Of a stretch of DNA of 64,000 nt, positions 23,498-33,347 are shown piece by piece. Every line of letters begins with the position of its first letter. Within the stretch, counting starts at the first letter, position 1. The notes under the pieces are model-generated. The model did no database searches. It was not told the DNA's origin and saw only the letters and a program-made list of their open reading frames with translations. The position numbers were made by a program, and so were the translations under genes. The stretch is from an uncultured Bacteroidales bacterium. Lineage in GTDB: Bacteria > Bacteroidota > Bacteroidia > Bacteroidales > Muribaculaceae. The DNA is taken from contig CACYRK010000021.1 in assembly GCA_902776835.1 (NCBI GenBank), positions 1-64,000 on the forward strand, given 5' to 3'.

Positions 23498-25374
23498 GCG
23501 ACGTCATAAAATTGCTGCCCGACTCAGTGGCCAACCAGATTGCCGCCGGCGAAGTGATTCAGCGTCCCGCCTCGGTGGTTAAGGAGTTGATGGAGAACGC
23601 CATCGACGCCCATGCCACGAGCATCCAGGTGATTCTGAAAGACGCCGGCCGCACGCTGATACAAATCATCGACAACGGCGTGGGCATGACCGACACCGAC
23701 GCCCGCCTGGCCTTTGAGCGCCACAGCACGAGCAAGATCCGCAAGGCCGACGACCTGTTCACGCTGCATACCATGGGGTTCCGCGGCGAGGCCTTGGCGT
23801 CGATAGCCGCCATCTCGCAGGTGGAACTGCGCACGCGCCAAGCCGATAGCCAACTGGGCACGAAACTCATCATCAACGCGTCGACCTGCGAGAGCCAGGA
23901 GCCCATCGCCTGTCCGCCTGGGTCGAACTTCATGATTAAGAACCTCTTTTTCAACGTGCCGGCACGCCGCAAGTTCCTCAAGAGCAACCAGGTGGAGATG
24001 AGCAACATCATCAAGGAGTTTGAGAAAATTGCTATGATTAACCACAACGTGGAGTTCACGCTCACGCATAACGGCACGGTGATTTTCAAACTCAACCCCA
24101 ACACTATGCTCAAGCGCATCGGCGCTCTGATGGGCCACAACCTCGACGAGCAACTCATGCCGCTGAACATCGACACCACGCTGGTGCGCATCACGGGCTT
24201 CATCGGCAAGCCGGCCCACGCCCGCAAGCGCGGCGCCATGCAGTTTCTCTTTGCCAACGACCGCTACATGCGCCACCCCTACTTCCACAAGGCCATCATG
24301 GCGTGCTACGAGCAACTTATCCCCGCCGGCGAGCAGCCCAACTACTTCCTGAGTTTCCACGTCGACCCAGAAACCATCGACGTGAACATACACCCCACCA
24401 AGACCGAGATAAAGTTCGAGAACGAGAAGCCCATCTGGCAGATTCTCGCCGCCGGGGTGCGCGAGACGCTGGGTCGCTTCAACGAGGTGCCGAGCATCGA
24501 CTTCGACATGGCCGACGCTCCCGTCATCCCGGCCTACGCCCCCGGCGAGATGCCCGCCGAGCCGAGCGATGGCGCCGACCACAGTTACAACCCCTTCAAG
24601 CAGGGCGGCAACAGTGGCCACAGCCACGTCGACACCAACTGGGAGGAACTTTACGCCAACTTCGAGAAGAAGAAAAACCTGTCGATGCAGCCGTCGCCGG
24701 CGAGCGACGCTGCCGCCGATGCCGACTTCCTCACGCCCCACCCTGCCGAGGAAGCCACCATCGAGGTTGAGACGCCCACCGAGTCGCTCTCGCTCGTCGA
24801 CACGCCGCAGCAGGGCCCGCTGTACCTGCAGATGAAGGGGCGCTACATCCTGTCGCCCATCAAGTCGGGGCTGATGATTATCGACCAGCACCGCGCCCAC
24901 GAGCGCATCCTCTTTGAGCGCTATATGAGCCAACTGACCGACCGCAGCGTGGCGTCGCAGACGCTGCTCTTCCCCGAGGTCATCACCCTGGAGCACAGCC
25001 AGAGCCAACTGCTCGTGGGCCTGCTCGACGACCTGGAGCAGATGGGATTCACGCTGTCGCAACTCAGCGGCGACGACTGGGCGGTGAACTCGGTGCCCAC
25101 CGGCGTAGAGATTGGGCAGGTGAAAGAGACTATCATGCAAATCATCGACTCGGTGGAGCACGGCGGCGACACGCTGAAGCGACAACTGCTGCAGCGCATC
25201 GCACTCACCGTTGCCAAGACCGCCGCCATACCCTACGGGCGCAGCCTGACGCAGGAGGAGATGGACGTGCTGGTGTCGGAGTTGCTGCGGCTCACCGACC
25301 CCAACTACACCCCTGAGGGCAAACTGATTATCTCCACCATCACTATGGATCAAATGAGCAAAATGTTTTCGTGA
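23494..25374 (+). CDS. mutL: DNA mismatch repair protein MutL
   Basis: Matchmaker ATPase of mismatch repair. The GHKL ATPase domain has IAAGEVIQRPASVVKELMEN (about 13-32), DNGVGM and GFRGEALASI. A low-complexity linker covers about 340-435. The C-terminal domain carries DQHRAHERILFERY, which fits the DQHx2(E)x4E pattern of endonuclease-type MutL. Length 626 aa. It overlaps the OstA-like gene and is followed one base later by the histidinol-phosphatase gene. Confidence 0.96.
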   Translation: MSDVIKLLPDSVANQIAAGEVIQRPASVVKELMENAIDAHATSIQVILKDAGRTLIQIIDNGVGMTDTDARLAFERHSTSKIRKADDLFTLHTMGFRGEALASIAAISQVELRTRQADSQLGTKLIINASTCESQEPIACPPGSNFMIKNLFFNVPARRKFLKSNQVEMSNIIKEFEKIAMINHNVEFTLTHNGTVIFKLNPNTMLKRIGALMGHNLDEQLMPLNIDTTLVRITGFIGKPAHARKRGAMQFLFANDRYMRHPYFHKAIMACYEQLIPAGEQPNYFLSFHVDPETIDVNIHPTKTEIKFENEKPIWQILAAGVRETLGRFNEVPSIDFDMADAPVIPAYAPGEMPAEPSDGADHSYNPFKQGGNSGHSHVDTNWEELYANFEKKKNLSMQPSPASDAAADADFLTPHPAEEATIEVETPTESLSLVDTPQQGPLYLQMKGRYILSPIKSGLMIIDQHRAHERILFERYMSQLTDRSVASQTLLFPEVITLEHSQSQLLVGLLDDLEQMGFTLSQLSGDDWAVNSVPTGVEIGQVKETIMQIIDSVEHGGDTLKRQLLQRIALTVAKTAAIPYGRSLTQEEMDVLVSELLRLTDPNYTPEGKLIISTITMDQMSKMFS

Positions 25375-25375
25375 C

Positions 25376-26188
25376 ATGATCGACTTCAAACGACTCACAC
25401 AACACACCTTCAACTATAATCTCCACACCCACACGCCCTATTGCGACGGGCGCGCCAGCATCGAAGCATTTGTAACCGAGGCCATTGCCCGCGGCTACAA
25501 GTACCTTGGGTTTACGCCTCACAGCCCCATCCCCTTTGAATCATCGTGCAACATGGCCGCCGAGAAAGTCGATGAATACCTGGGCGAGATAGCACGATTG
25601 CGAGCGCTCTACGGCCAGCAACTGCACATCTATGCCGGCATGGAGATTGACTACACCGGCGATTGGGGCCCGACGGCCGGCTATTTCGGGTCGGTGCCGC
25701 TCGACTACAGCATAGGCTCGGTGCACTTCATCCCGTCGTTCAGTCACGAGGGCGAGATGGTCGACATCGATGGGCGTTACGAGAATTTCAAGGTTAAGAT
25801 GAGCGAGCACTTCGGCGGTGATATTGAGGCTGTTGTGCGCATGTTCTTCAAGCAAATGTTGAACATGGTAGAAAGTGGCGGCTTCGACATCGTGGGGCAC
25901 CTCGACAAGATTGGTTACAACGCCAGTTGCTATCGCCCCGGCATCGACCGCGAGCCGTGGTACGAGACGCTAGTCGTCGAACTCATCGACGCCATCATGG
26001 ACATCGGCTACGTCATCGAAATCAACACCAAGGCTTGGGAGACCAAGCATCGCTTCTTCCCCCACGAGCGCTACTTCGCGCGGCTGAAACGCTACGGCGC
26101 CCCCATCGTCATCAACAGCGACGCCCACGAGCCGGCCCTGCTCAGCGCCGGCCGCGACACCGCCCGCAACCTCTGGCTCAAAGCCTAA
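25376..26188 (+). CDS. PHP-family histidinol-phosphatase
   Basis: Predicted to dephosphorylate histidinol phosphate in histidine biosynthesis. The PHP metal motif is NLHTHTPYCDG (about 14-24); further ligands fit GFTPHSP (about 45-51), EIDYTG (about 89-94), SIGSVHF, GHLDKIG and NSDAHEPA (about 247-254). Length 270 aa fits the HisK type. Other PHP phosphatases look alike, so substrate is likely but not proven. It ends the surA - OstA - mutL run. Confidence 0.86.
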   Translation: MIDFKRLTQHTFNYNLHTHTPYCDGRASIEAFVTEAIARGYKYLGFTPHSPIPFESSCNMAAEKVDEYLGEIARLRALYGQQLHIYAGMEIDYTGDWGPTAGYFGSVPLDYSIGSVHFIPSFSHEGEMVDIDGRYENFKVKMSEHFGGDIEAVVRMFFKQMLNMVESGGFDIVGHLDKIGYNASCYRPGIDREPWYETLVVELIDAIMDIGYVIEINTKAWETKHRFFPHERYFARLKRYGAPIVINSDAHEPALLSAGRDTARNLWLKA

Positions 26189-26202
26189 GCCCCGCCCACC
26201 AA

Positions 26203-26635
26203 GCGCCCTTTCTGCCACGGAGGGAGTGCGCTTCACGCAGAAATCTATCAAAATCTATTCAAATCAAACAAAATAATATATTTCCTGCCAATGTGAGATT
26301 TTGTTTAGATTTGTTTGATTTCCGCCCGTCAGGGCGCCTTTTTTGCTGCAGAGGGAGTGCGCTTCGCGCAGAAATCTATCAAATCTATTCAAATCAAACA
26401 AAATAATTTAATTTCTTCCAATGTGAGATTTTGTTTAGATTTGTTTGATTTCTCGCCGCCAGGGCGCCCTTTCTGCCACGGAGGGAGTTTCGCTGACGCG
26501 AAAGAAATCTATCAAATCTATTCAAATCAAACAAAATAATTTAATTTCTTCCAATGTGAGATTTTGTTTAGATTTGTTTGATTTCTCGCCGCCAGGCGAC
26601 TCCTTTGCTGCAGAGGGAGTGCCCGTGACGGCGCA
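26203..26635. repeat. Tandem array of 130-bp palindromic intergenic units
   Basis: Three full units starting with GCGCC at 26203, 26334 and 26464 (periods 131 and 130) and a partial fourth from about 26595. Each has the module GGAGTGCGCTT...CGCAGAAAT, then an AT-rich hairpin whose arms follow GAAATC-N4-AAATCT-(9-nt insertion on one side)-AAACAAAAT, with the mirror arm ATTTTGTTTAGATTTGTTTG. Units 2 and 3 are almost identical inside the hairpin. No gene is supported in 26189-26751. The end module also occurs near 6.2 kb. Confidence 0.85.
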
Positions 26636-26689
26636 CTCGCACTCTACAACTCGCACTCAATACGATTCAAAAGCGATTTTCGGGGTATT

Positions 26690-26723
26690 TTTGCCTGCGA
26701 CTGAGTTTTTTATTGTAAATTTG
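26690..26723 (+). promoter_or_regulatory. Predicted promoter for ftsY
   Basis: TTTG (26690-26693), 22-nt spacer, TAAATTTG (26716-26723), 28 bases before the ftsY start. Confidence 0.6.
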
Positions 26724-26751
26724 CAGATTATTTAAGACAAAACATAATAGT

Positions 26752-27855
26752 ATGGCATTATTCAACATATTCAAGAGTGACAAGGGCGAGAAAGCCCCTG
26801 AACAGCCACAAGAGCAGGCACAAGAACAAACAGTGAACGAGATTAACGAGGCAGCGCCCGAGGCGCAGCCCGCAGCCGAGGCCGAGCCCGAGAAGAAAAA
26901 GGGCTTTTTCGGACGTTTTTTCTCGCGTGAGAAAAAAGAGACGCTCGACCGCGGTCTCGAAAAGACCAAGCAGGGTTTCTTCGACAAAATCGCACATGTG
27001 GTGGCCGGCAAATCGACCATCGACGACGACATGCTCGACGAACTCGAGGAAGTTTTCATCTCGAGCGATGTGGGCGTCGACACCACGCTGAAAATCATCG
27101 ACCGCATCCAGAAACGCGTGTCGCGCGACAAATACGTGGGCACCGGCGAACTCAACGACATGCTGTGCGAGGAGATTGCCGACATGCTTGCCGACAACAA
27201 CAACGCCGACCTCGACGATTTTGTCGTCGCCACCGACAAGCGCCCCTACGTCATCATGGTGGTGGGCGTGAATGGCGTGGGCAAGACCACGACCATCGGC
27301 AAACTGGCCTACAACTTCAAGAAGGCTGGCAACAAAGTGGTGCTTGGCGCCGCCGACACCTACCGTGCCGCTGCCGACGAGCAGATCGAGATTTGGGGCG
27401 AGCGCGTGGGTGTGCCCGTCATCAAGCACAAGATGGGCACCGACCCGGCCAGCGTGGCATTCGACGCGGTGTCGAGCGCCAAAGCGCAGAACGCCGACGT
27501 GGTGATCATCGACACCGCAGGCCGACTGCACAACAACAAGGGCTTGATGAATGAGTTGACGAAAATCAAAAAGGTGATGCAAAAGGTGCTTCCTGATGCG
27601 CCCAACGAGGTGCTGCTGATTCTCGACGGCTCCACGGGCCAGAACGCCTTTGAGCAGGCCAAGCAGTTTGTCGCGGCTACCGAGGTCAACGCCCTGGCCA
27701 TCACCAAACTCGATGGCACCGCCAAGGGCGGCGTAGTGATTGGCATCAGCGACCAGTTTAACATCCCGGTGAAATACATTGGCCTGGGCGAAGGCATCGA
27801 AGACCTGCAAATCTTCCGCAAGGAGGAATATGTGAAATCGTTATTCGGCAAATGA
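26752..27855 (+). CDS. ftsY: Signal recognition particle receptor FtsY
   Basis: GTPase that docks SRP-ribosome complexes at the membrane. The N-terminal acidic A region (about 10-65, Glu/Gln/Ala-rich) is followed by the helical N domain and the G domain with GVNGVGKTTTIGKLA (about 169-183), DTYRAAADEQ, DTAGR and TKLDGTAKGG. Length 367 aa. The stop overlaps the rimO start (ATGATG), so they form an operon. Confidence 0.96.
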   Translation: MALFNIFKSDKGEKAPEQPQEQAQEQTVNEINEAAPEAQPAAEAEPEKKKGFFGRFFSREKKETLDRGLEKTKQGFFDKIAHVVAGKSTIDDDMLDELEEVFISSDVGVDTTLKIIDRIQKRVSRDKYVGTGELNDMLCEEIADMLADNNNADLDDFVVATDKRPYVIMVVGVNGVGKTTTIGKLAYNFKKAGNKVVLGAADTYRAAADEQIEIWGERVGVPVIKHKMGTDPASVAFDAVSSAKAQNADVVIIDTAGRLHNNKGLMNELTKIKKVMQKVLPDAPNEVLLILDGSTGQNAFEQAKQFVAATEVNALAITKLDGTAKGGVVIGISDQFNIPVKYIGLGEGIEDLQIFRKEEYVKSLFGK

Positions 27856-29144
27856 TGAGAACCGTCGATGTCATTTCGCTTGGGTGCAGCAAGAACCTGG
27901 TCGACAGCGAGAAGTTGCTGCGGCAATTTGAGGCCGCCGGCTTCACCATCCGCCACAACCCGCACGAGGTCAGCGGCGAGATTGTGGTGGTGAACACGTG
28001 CGGCTTTATCGCCGACGCCCAAGAGGAGTCGATTAACACCATTCTGTCGCTTGGCCAACTCAAGCGCGAGGGCCGCATCGAGCGCCTGTACGTCATGGGG
28101 TGCCTCGCCGAGCGCTTTATGGCCGACCTTGTGGCCGAACTGCCTGAGGTCGACAAGTTTTACGGCAAATTCGACTGGCCACGGCTGCTCACCGACCTGG
28201 GCGAGAGTTATCGTGCCGACTTGGCCCGTGAGCGCGTGCTGACCACGCTTCCACACACCGCCTACCTGAAGATTTCGGAGGGCTGCAACCGCTTTTGCGC
28301 CTTTTGCGCCATCCCGCTCATCACCGGGCGCCACACCTCGGTGCCCATCGACGCGCTGCTCGAAGAGAGCCGCAACCTGGTGGCCAAGGGGGTAAAGGAA
28401 ATCAACGTCATCGCCCAAGACCTGTCGTCGTACGGCCTCGACCTTTATGGCGAGATGAGGCTGGCCGAACTCGTCGAGCGCATGGCGGCCATCGACGGCC
28501 TGCAGTGGATTAGGCTGCACTACGCCTACCCCACCCAGTTCCCGTGGGACATCCTGCCCGTGATGGCCAGCCACGACAATGTGTGCAAATACCTCGACAT
28601 CGCCCTGCAGCACATCAGTGACCCCGTGCTGACGGCCATGCGCCGCCACATCACGCGCGAGCAGACGCTCGAACTGATTGACCGCATGCGCCGCGAAGTG
28701 CCGGGCCTGCACCTGCGCACCACGCTCATGGTGGGCTTCCCTGGCGAGGGCGAGCGGGAGTTTGAAGAACTGAAGGACTTTGTGCGCCAAGCGCGCTTCG
28801 AGCGCATGGGCGCCTTTGCCTACAGCGAGGAGGCCGGCACTTACGCTGCCGAGCATTACAGCGACGACATCCCCGACGACGTGAAGCAGGCACGCCTGCA
28901 AGAAATCATGGAATTGCAGGAAGGCATCGCCCTCGAGCAGCAAGAGGCCAAGGTGGGCCAGCGGCTGTGCGTGCTCATCGACAGCGACGACGGTGAGTAC
29001 TACGTGGGGCGCACGCAATGGGACTCGCCCGAAGTCGACCCCGAGGTGCTGGTGAGAAAGACGCGCCAGTTGACCGTGGGAGAATTTTACGACGTCGACA
29101 TCGAGGAGGCAATGCCATTCGAACTGATTGGAACAGCAAAATAA
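27852..29144 (+). CDS. rimO: Ribosomal protein uS12 methylthiotransferase RimO
   Basis: Radical-SAM enzyme that methylthiolates an Asp of ribosomal protein S12. The UPF0004 domain opens with SLGCSKNLVDSE (about 8-19), with further cluster cysteines in VNTCGF and MGCLAER. The radical-SAM triad is CNRFCAFC (about 143-150). A TRAM domain ends the protein (about 365-430). Length 430 aa. A second in-frame ATG lies directly after the first. It is co-transcribed with ftsY. Confidence 0.95.
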   Translation: MMRTVDVISLGCSKNLVDSEKLLRQFEAAGFTIRHNPHEVSGEIVVVNTCGFIADAQEESINTILSLGQLKREGRIERLYVMGCLAERFMADLVAELPEVDKFYGKFDWPRLLTDLGESYRADLARERVLTTLPHTAYLKISEGCNRFCAFCAIPLITGRHTSVPIDALLEESRNLVAKGVKEINVIAQDLSSYGLDLYGEMRLAELVERMAAIDGLQWIRLHYAYPTQFPWDILPVMASHDNVCKYLDIALQHISDPVLTAMRRHITREQTLELIDRMRREVPGLHLRTTLMVGFPGEGEREFEELKDFVRQARFERMGAFAYSEEAGTYAAEHYSDDIPDDVKQARLQEIMELQEGIALEQQEAKVGQRLCVLIDSDDGEYYVGRTQWDSPEVDPEVLVRKTRQLTVGEFYDVDIEEAMPFELIGTAK

Positions 29145-29168
29145 CATAACTCTCATAAATCTAATGCC

Positions 29169-31793
29169 ATGAAAAAGATAATACTTCTCTCACTTATTGT
29201 GACGGCGCTCACGGCTTTTGCCGAGACAACGACACAAACGGTTGCCATCGATGAGTTCCGTTATCAACTCACCTTGACGGCCGACAATGGCAATGTGAGC
29301 AGTGCCACGGCCACCGTGCTGGGCTTCAGCAACCAGGGAGTTGCCGAGGCAATGATTCCTGCCAGTGTTCAGTACGAGGGTCAGAGTTATACCGTGCAGA
29401 CCGTTGCCAGCGAGGCATTTAAAGGCAACAGCACGATTACCAGCCTCACCATTCCGGCTTCGGTAAGCAACCTCAACGATTACAGTTTAGTAGACGACTG
29501 CCCCAACCTCACCGCAATATATGTGGCAAGCGGCAACAGTTACTTCTCGAGTTACAACGGGGCGTTGTGCAACAAGACCAGCACCGAACTGTACCGCATT
29601 CCGGAGGGAATAACCAGTTACACGTTCAACGCGAAACTGAAAACCATCGGCAGCCATGCCGCGCGCAACTGCGCCATCACAACGGTCTTGCTACCCTACG
29701 GCATCACGACAATCGGCGAACAGGCGTTCTACGGCTGCACCAATCTGGTGCAAATAGTAGTTCCCGGCACCATTACGACCATCGGGACCGACGCATTCGC
29801 CCAGTGCACAGCCTTGGAGCATTTCTACCTCAATAAGAAGACCAACCCCATCATCAACCCCGCTACGCTGTTTACCGACGTCAACACGGCAAACGTCAAC
29901 CTCCACGTCCCCGCCGACCGCATCACGCAATACACCCAGGCTGGCTGGATCGGTTTCAAGACGGTCAACGACCAGAACGTTCCGGCCTACGACGCCGAGT
30001 ACCCAAACAATAACAACTTCCGCGTGAACATTGTCACAGATAATGCCGAGTTGATTCTTAACGACCTTTTTGACGGCCGCGCGATGATTGTCAAGACCTA
30101 TTGGAACAACACGTTATCAACGTTTACAGTGCCTGATTACGTGACGATTAACAGCAAGAAATACGCTATTGCGACCATTGGCGACCACGCATTCGAGGGT
30201 TGCTCAAACCTCACCGAGGTGAAACTCAGCATGCACCTCAAAGGCATCGCCGAGGAAGCGTTCAAGAATTCCGGCATCTCCGGCACGCTGGCGCTGCCCT
30301 ATGGGCTTAACGACATTGGCGCCAACGCCTTCGAGAACACCCAACTCTACAGGCTCGTGCTTCCGGCCTCGGTGGGTGCCGGCACGACTTACGACCCGGT
30401 GCATGTGCAATTCCTCAATGGCATGACCCACCTCAAAGACCTGGTGGTAAACGCCAGCACCAGCCGTATGCTCAGCGCTAAGCAGTGGAACTTGAGTTCG
30501 CTGCCCGCCGACTGCCGCATCCTGGTGCCGATGGACTTTGTGTCGCAATACAAGAGCCACAGCGTGTGGGGCCAACGCAGCGACTACATCCAGCCGGGAG
30601 CCTACGACTTTGTGACTTCCAACAGTTATCCAAGCCGCACCCCGCAAGAGAACTATGACGATGACAGCAACTTCTTGCACGTAGTCATAATCTCAACACA
30701 GTCAACTACTTACAACAACACATCGTATCGCGGCACTTGCCGCTACGTCTATCACCCGTCGATAGCACAGAACACCAACCCACCGATTAGGCTGTTTGAA
30801 GTGGACCGCACGTGCGAGGGCAAGCATCAACTGCTGGTGGTAGAAATCGGCGACTCGTGCTTTGCCGGCTCACCGTTCACCAGCCTGAGCCTGCCGAAGT
30901 CGGTCAAGAAAATCGGTCATCACGCCTTCTACAACAGCCAGATTTCAGGCCACATTGTAGTTCCGTCGAACATTTGGAGCATCGGCCGCGACGCCTTCTC
31001 GTGGTGCGGCAACCTGAACTCGCTCACTTTCGAGGATCGCAACGTGCCCTTTACCGAGCAAATCTTTGGCGCCAATGACTATAGTTTCGAGTTCATCGTG
31101 CCGCTTGACCGCATCAACGATTACTACACCACGATGACCGACTGGATTAACTATGACAACAGTCCCAAGCCGCCGCGCGACCACCTGGTGCCCTACTTCT
31201 CTACCGACCAGTCCTCGCGCATGTTCAGCACCGTAGTTCCCGTTGACTTCAGCAGCACGTACCTCGATGAGGCTTACATCGCCACCGGCTTTAACGCGAG
31301 CACCAACACGGTGACGCTCGAGAAGGTCGACAAAATCCCGGCCAACACCGGCGTACTGCTTACCGGATTACAGGACTACAGGACGTACGTTCTTCACCAG
31401 CCTGCCGAGGTTCCCGCCGCACCCAGTGTCAACCACTTTGTGGCGGCTGCCATGGAGCCGGTGGACGTGTTCACTCAGGAAGGCGGCTACTACTGGAACG
31501 GCGACAACAACTTTGTGCGCCCCACCAGTTCGTACACCGTCGAGGCCACCTACGCCTATCTGCGCCTCGACAATGCCCAAGCGGGCGACATCGAAGTGAA
31601 GTTCAAGGGCGGCATTCCCGGCGACATCAACAACGATGGCGTGGTCGACGGCATCGACCTTAACATCATGGTGTCGATACTGCTGGGTCACGACGATGCC
31701 GAGAACTACGACGGCCGTGCCGACGTCAACGAAAACAACGAGATTGACGCCGTGGACCTGAACTGCATCATCAACATCATCCTGGGCAATTAA
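29169..31793 (+). CDS. Secreted BspA-like leucine-rich repeat protein with dockerin domain
   Basis: Extracellular or surface protein with a signal peptide (MKKIILLSLIVTALTAFA) and LRR_5 (BspA-type) repeats, such as AFKGNSTITSLTIPASVSNL, IGEQAFYGCTNLVQIVVPG, and IGDHAFEGCSNLTEVKLS. The last 61 residues (about 814-874) form a dockerin-like pair of calcium-loop repeats (GDINNDGVVDGIDLN ... ADVNENNEIDAVDLN). BspA-like proteins often bind host proteins or other bacteria, but ligand here is unknown. Length 874 aa. It follows rimO by 24 bp and ends at a strong terminator. Confidence 0.9.
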   Translation: MKKIILLSLIVTALTAFAETTTQTVAIDEFRYQLTLTADNGNVSSATATVLGFSNQGVAEAMIPASVQYEGQSYTVQTVASEAFKGNSTITSLTIPASVSNLNDYSLVDDCPNLTAIYVASGNSYFSSYNGALCNKTSTELYRIPEGITSYTFNAKLKTIGSHAARNCAITTVLLPYGITTIGEQAFYGCTNLVQIVVPGTITTIGTDAFAQCTALEHFYLNKKTNPIINPATLFTDVNTANVNLHVPADRITQYTQAGWIGFKTVNDQNVPAYDAEYPNNNNFRVNIVTDNAELILNDLFDGRAMIVKTYWNNTLSTFTVPDYVTINSKKYAIATIGDHAFEGCSNLTEVKLSMHLKGIAEEAFKNSGISGTLALPYGLNDIGANAFENTQLYRLVLPASVGAGTTYDPVHVQFLNGMTHLKDLVVNASTSRMLSAKQWNLSSLPADCRILVPMDFVSQYKSHSVWGQRSDYIQPGAYDFVTSNSYPSRTPQENYDDDSNFLHVVIISTQSTTYNNTSYRGTCRYVYHPSIAQNTNPPIRLFEVDRTCEGKHQLLVVEIGDSCFAGSPFTSLSLPKSVKKIGHHAFYNSQISGHIVVPSNIWSIGRDAFSWCGNLNSLTFEDRNVPFTEQIFGANDYSFEFIVPLDRINDYYTTMTDWINYDNSPKPPRDHLVPYFSTDQSSRMFSTVVPVDFSSTYLDEAYIATGFNASTNTVTLEKVDKIPANTGVLLTGLQDYRTYVLHQPAEVPAAPSVNHFVAAAMEPVDVFTQEGGYYWNGDNNFVRPTSSYTVEATYAYLRLDNAQAGDIEVKFKGGIPGDINNDGVVDGIDLNIMVSILLGHDDAENYDGRADVNENNEIDAVDLNCIINIILGN

Positions 31794-31831
31794 TCCCGAA
31801 TAAGGTTAATTGGTGCCAAGCATCATAAAGA

Positions 31832-31856
31832 AGAGGGTCGCAAGGCCCTCTTTTTT
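31832..31856 (+). terminator. Intrinsic terminator after the LRR-dockerin gene
   Basis: AGAGGGTC-GCAA-GGCCCTCT (one G-T pair) followed by TTTTT. Confidence 0.88.
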
Positions 31857-31995
31857 CGTCGTCAGGCGGCAAGGTGAAAAGGTTGTAGGGGTGAACGGCC
31901 ACCTTAACCCTAACGGTTTTACCGACGGTGGGCTGAGCGCCATAGTTGAAAAATCATTAAATACCCGATTATAATGGAAATTTTTCTTTAAATGT

Positions 31996-32026
31996 TTTGT
32001 CAGGTGAGAAATAATGCCTACTTTTG
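31996..32026 (+). promoter_or_regulatory. Predicted promoter of the citrate lyase operon
   Basis: TTTG (31996-31999), 19-nt spacer, TACTTTTG (32019-32026). It fits the Bacteroidetes consensus and is 95 bases before citD. Confidence 0.65.
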
Positions 32027-32121
32027 ACGCATAATAAAAAGCAAAGTTTTTTTGCGGCTCCGCAAGGTGTCGCAATAACCTTCTAACGTAACAAAATTAC
32101 AGTAAAAAAAATTACAAATTT

Positions 32122-32403
32122 ATGGAGATTAAGAATGCCGTCGCCGGGACTTTAGAGTCGGGCGACATCCTCATTCAGATTGCCCCAACCGACACGTCGG
32201 GGCTTCAGATTGAACTTGAGAGCAGCGTTATGTATCAATTTGGCGCTCAAATCAAGAATGTCATCACCGAGACCTTAACTGCGCTGGGCGTAACCGACGC
32301 CGCTGTGAAGGCCACCGACAAGGGTGCGCTGGACTGCACGATTCGCGCCCGCGTGACCGCCGCCGCAGTGCGCGCCACTGGCAAGGATGTGTGGGCCGAC
32401 TGA
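32122..32403 (+). CDS. citD: Citrate lyase acyl carrier protein (gamma subunit)
   Basis: Small subunit that carries the 2'-(5''-triphosphoribosyl)-3'-dephospho-CoA group. AGTLESGD (about 8-15) holds the serine that is modified in the family. The rest (QIELESSVMYQFGAQIK) is typical of CitD. Length 93 aa matches. It is the first gene of the citD-E-F-X-CG run. Confidence 0.93.
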   Translation: MEIKNAVAGTLESGDILIQIAPTDTSGLQIELESSVMYQFGAQIKNVITETLTALGVTDAAVKATDKGALDCTIRARVTAAAVRATGKDVWAD

Positions 32404-32456
32404 TGCCACGCACGAGAGATTTTAACATTCAAATCCACAAATCACACACACACGAC

Positions 32457-33347
32457 ATGCAACGATTAAGAAGAACAATGATGTTCGTCCCCGGTAACAA
32501 CCCGGGAATGATGCAGGACGCATTCATCTACGGTCCTGACTCGATCATGCTCGACCTGGAAGATTCAGTCACCATGGCCGAAAAAGACACCGCACGCTTG
32601 CTGGTGCACAACGCACTTAAGACCATCGACTACGGAAACACCGAGATGGTGGTGCGCATTAACCCCCTGAATACTCCTTACGGAAAGAAAGATATTGAGG
32701 CCGTCGTCAAGGCTGGCGTACACGTGATTCGCATGCCGAAGACCGAGACTGCCGACGAAGTTCGCGAGGTAGAAGCCGAGATTGAGAAAGTGGAGCGCGA
32801 GATTGGTTGCTTGGGCCGCACTCAAATCATGGCTGCCATCGAGAGCACGCTGGGCGTTATCAACGCCTACGACATCGCTGTGGCATCGAAGCGCATGATG
32901 GGTATCGCCCTTGGCGCCGAGGACTACAGTGCCAACCTGAAGACGCAACGCTCGCCCGAAGGCATGGAACTGCTGCTGGCCCGCCAGACCATCGTGGTTG
33001 CCGCCCGCGCCGCAGGCATCGATGCCCTGGACACCGTTTACAGCAACCTCAACGACATGGAAACCTTCCGCAAGGAGGTGGAACTGATTAAGCAGTTGGG
33101 CTTCGACGGCAAGTCGATTATCAACCCGCGCCAAATCGAGGTCGTCAACGAGGTGTTCGCTCCCAAGGAGAAGGACATCCAGAAGTCGCTCACCATCCTG
33201 GCCGCCATCAAGGAGGCCGAGAAGCGCGGCAGTGGCGTGATTGCCGTCAACGGAAAGATGGTTGACCGCCCAGTAGTGATCAGAGCACAACGTACCATCG
33301 ACCTGGCTATTGCGTCGGGCATAATCAAGAAGGAGGACATCGCATGA
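32457..33347 (+). CDS. citE: Citrate lyase beta subunit (citryl-CoA lyase)
   Basis: Splits the citryl thioester to oxaloacetate and acetyl-thioester. The TIM-barrel starts MQRLRRTMMFVPGNNPGMM, with the metal-binding DLEDSV (about 32-37) and a VVRINPLNTPYG segment. I chose ATG 32457 because an in-frame ATG farther up would start inside citD. Product 296 aa, typical. The stop overlaps citF by ATGA. Confidence 0.95.
   Translation: MQRLRRTMMFVPGNNPGMMQDAFIYGPDSIMLDLEDSVTMAEKDTARLLVHNALKTIDYGNTEMVVRINPLNTPYGKKDIEAVVKAGVHVIRMPKTETADEVREVEAEIEKVEREIGCLGRTQIMAAIESTLGVINAYDIAVASKRMMGIALGAEDYSANLKTQRSPEGMELLLARQTIVVAARAAGIDALDTVYSNLNDMETFRKEVELIKQLGFDGKSIINPRQIEVVNEVFAPKEKDIQKSLTILAAIKEAEKRGSGVIAVNGKMVDRPVVIRAQRTIDLAIASGIIKKEDIA

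Larger units (their letters stand above)
31794..32121. other. Gap before the citrate lyase operon: terminator, promoter and leader
   Basis: The gap contains the terminator of the LRR gene (31832-31856), a promoter (31996-32026) and a roughly 90-nt leader with a small hairpin (TTGCGG-CT-CCGCAA, 32052-32065). No gene is seen. Confidence 0.6.

Noticed and set aside
23524-25413. 629-codon open frame antisense to mutL
   Set aside because: Shadow frame with no motif; mutL is certain.
26203-26635. Possible CRISPR array or small genes in the 130-bp repeats
   Set aside because: Repeats are whole near-identical units without unique spacers. The short open frames in them only reflect the repeat and have no start signals.
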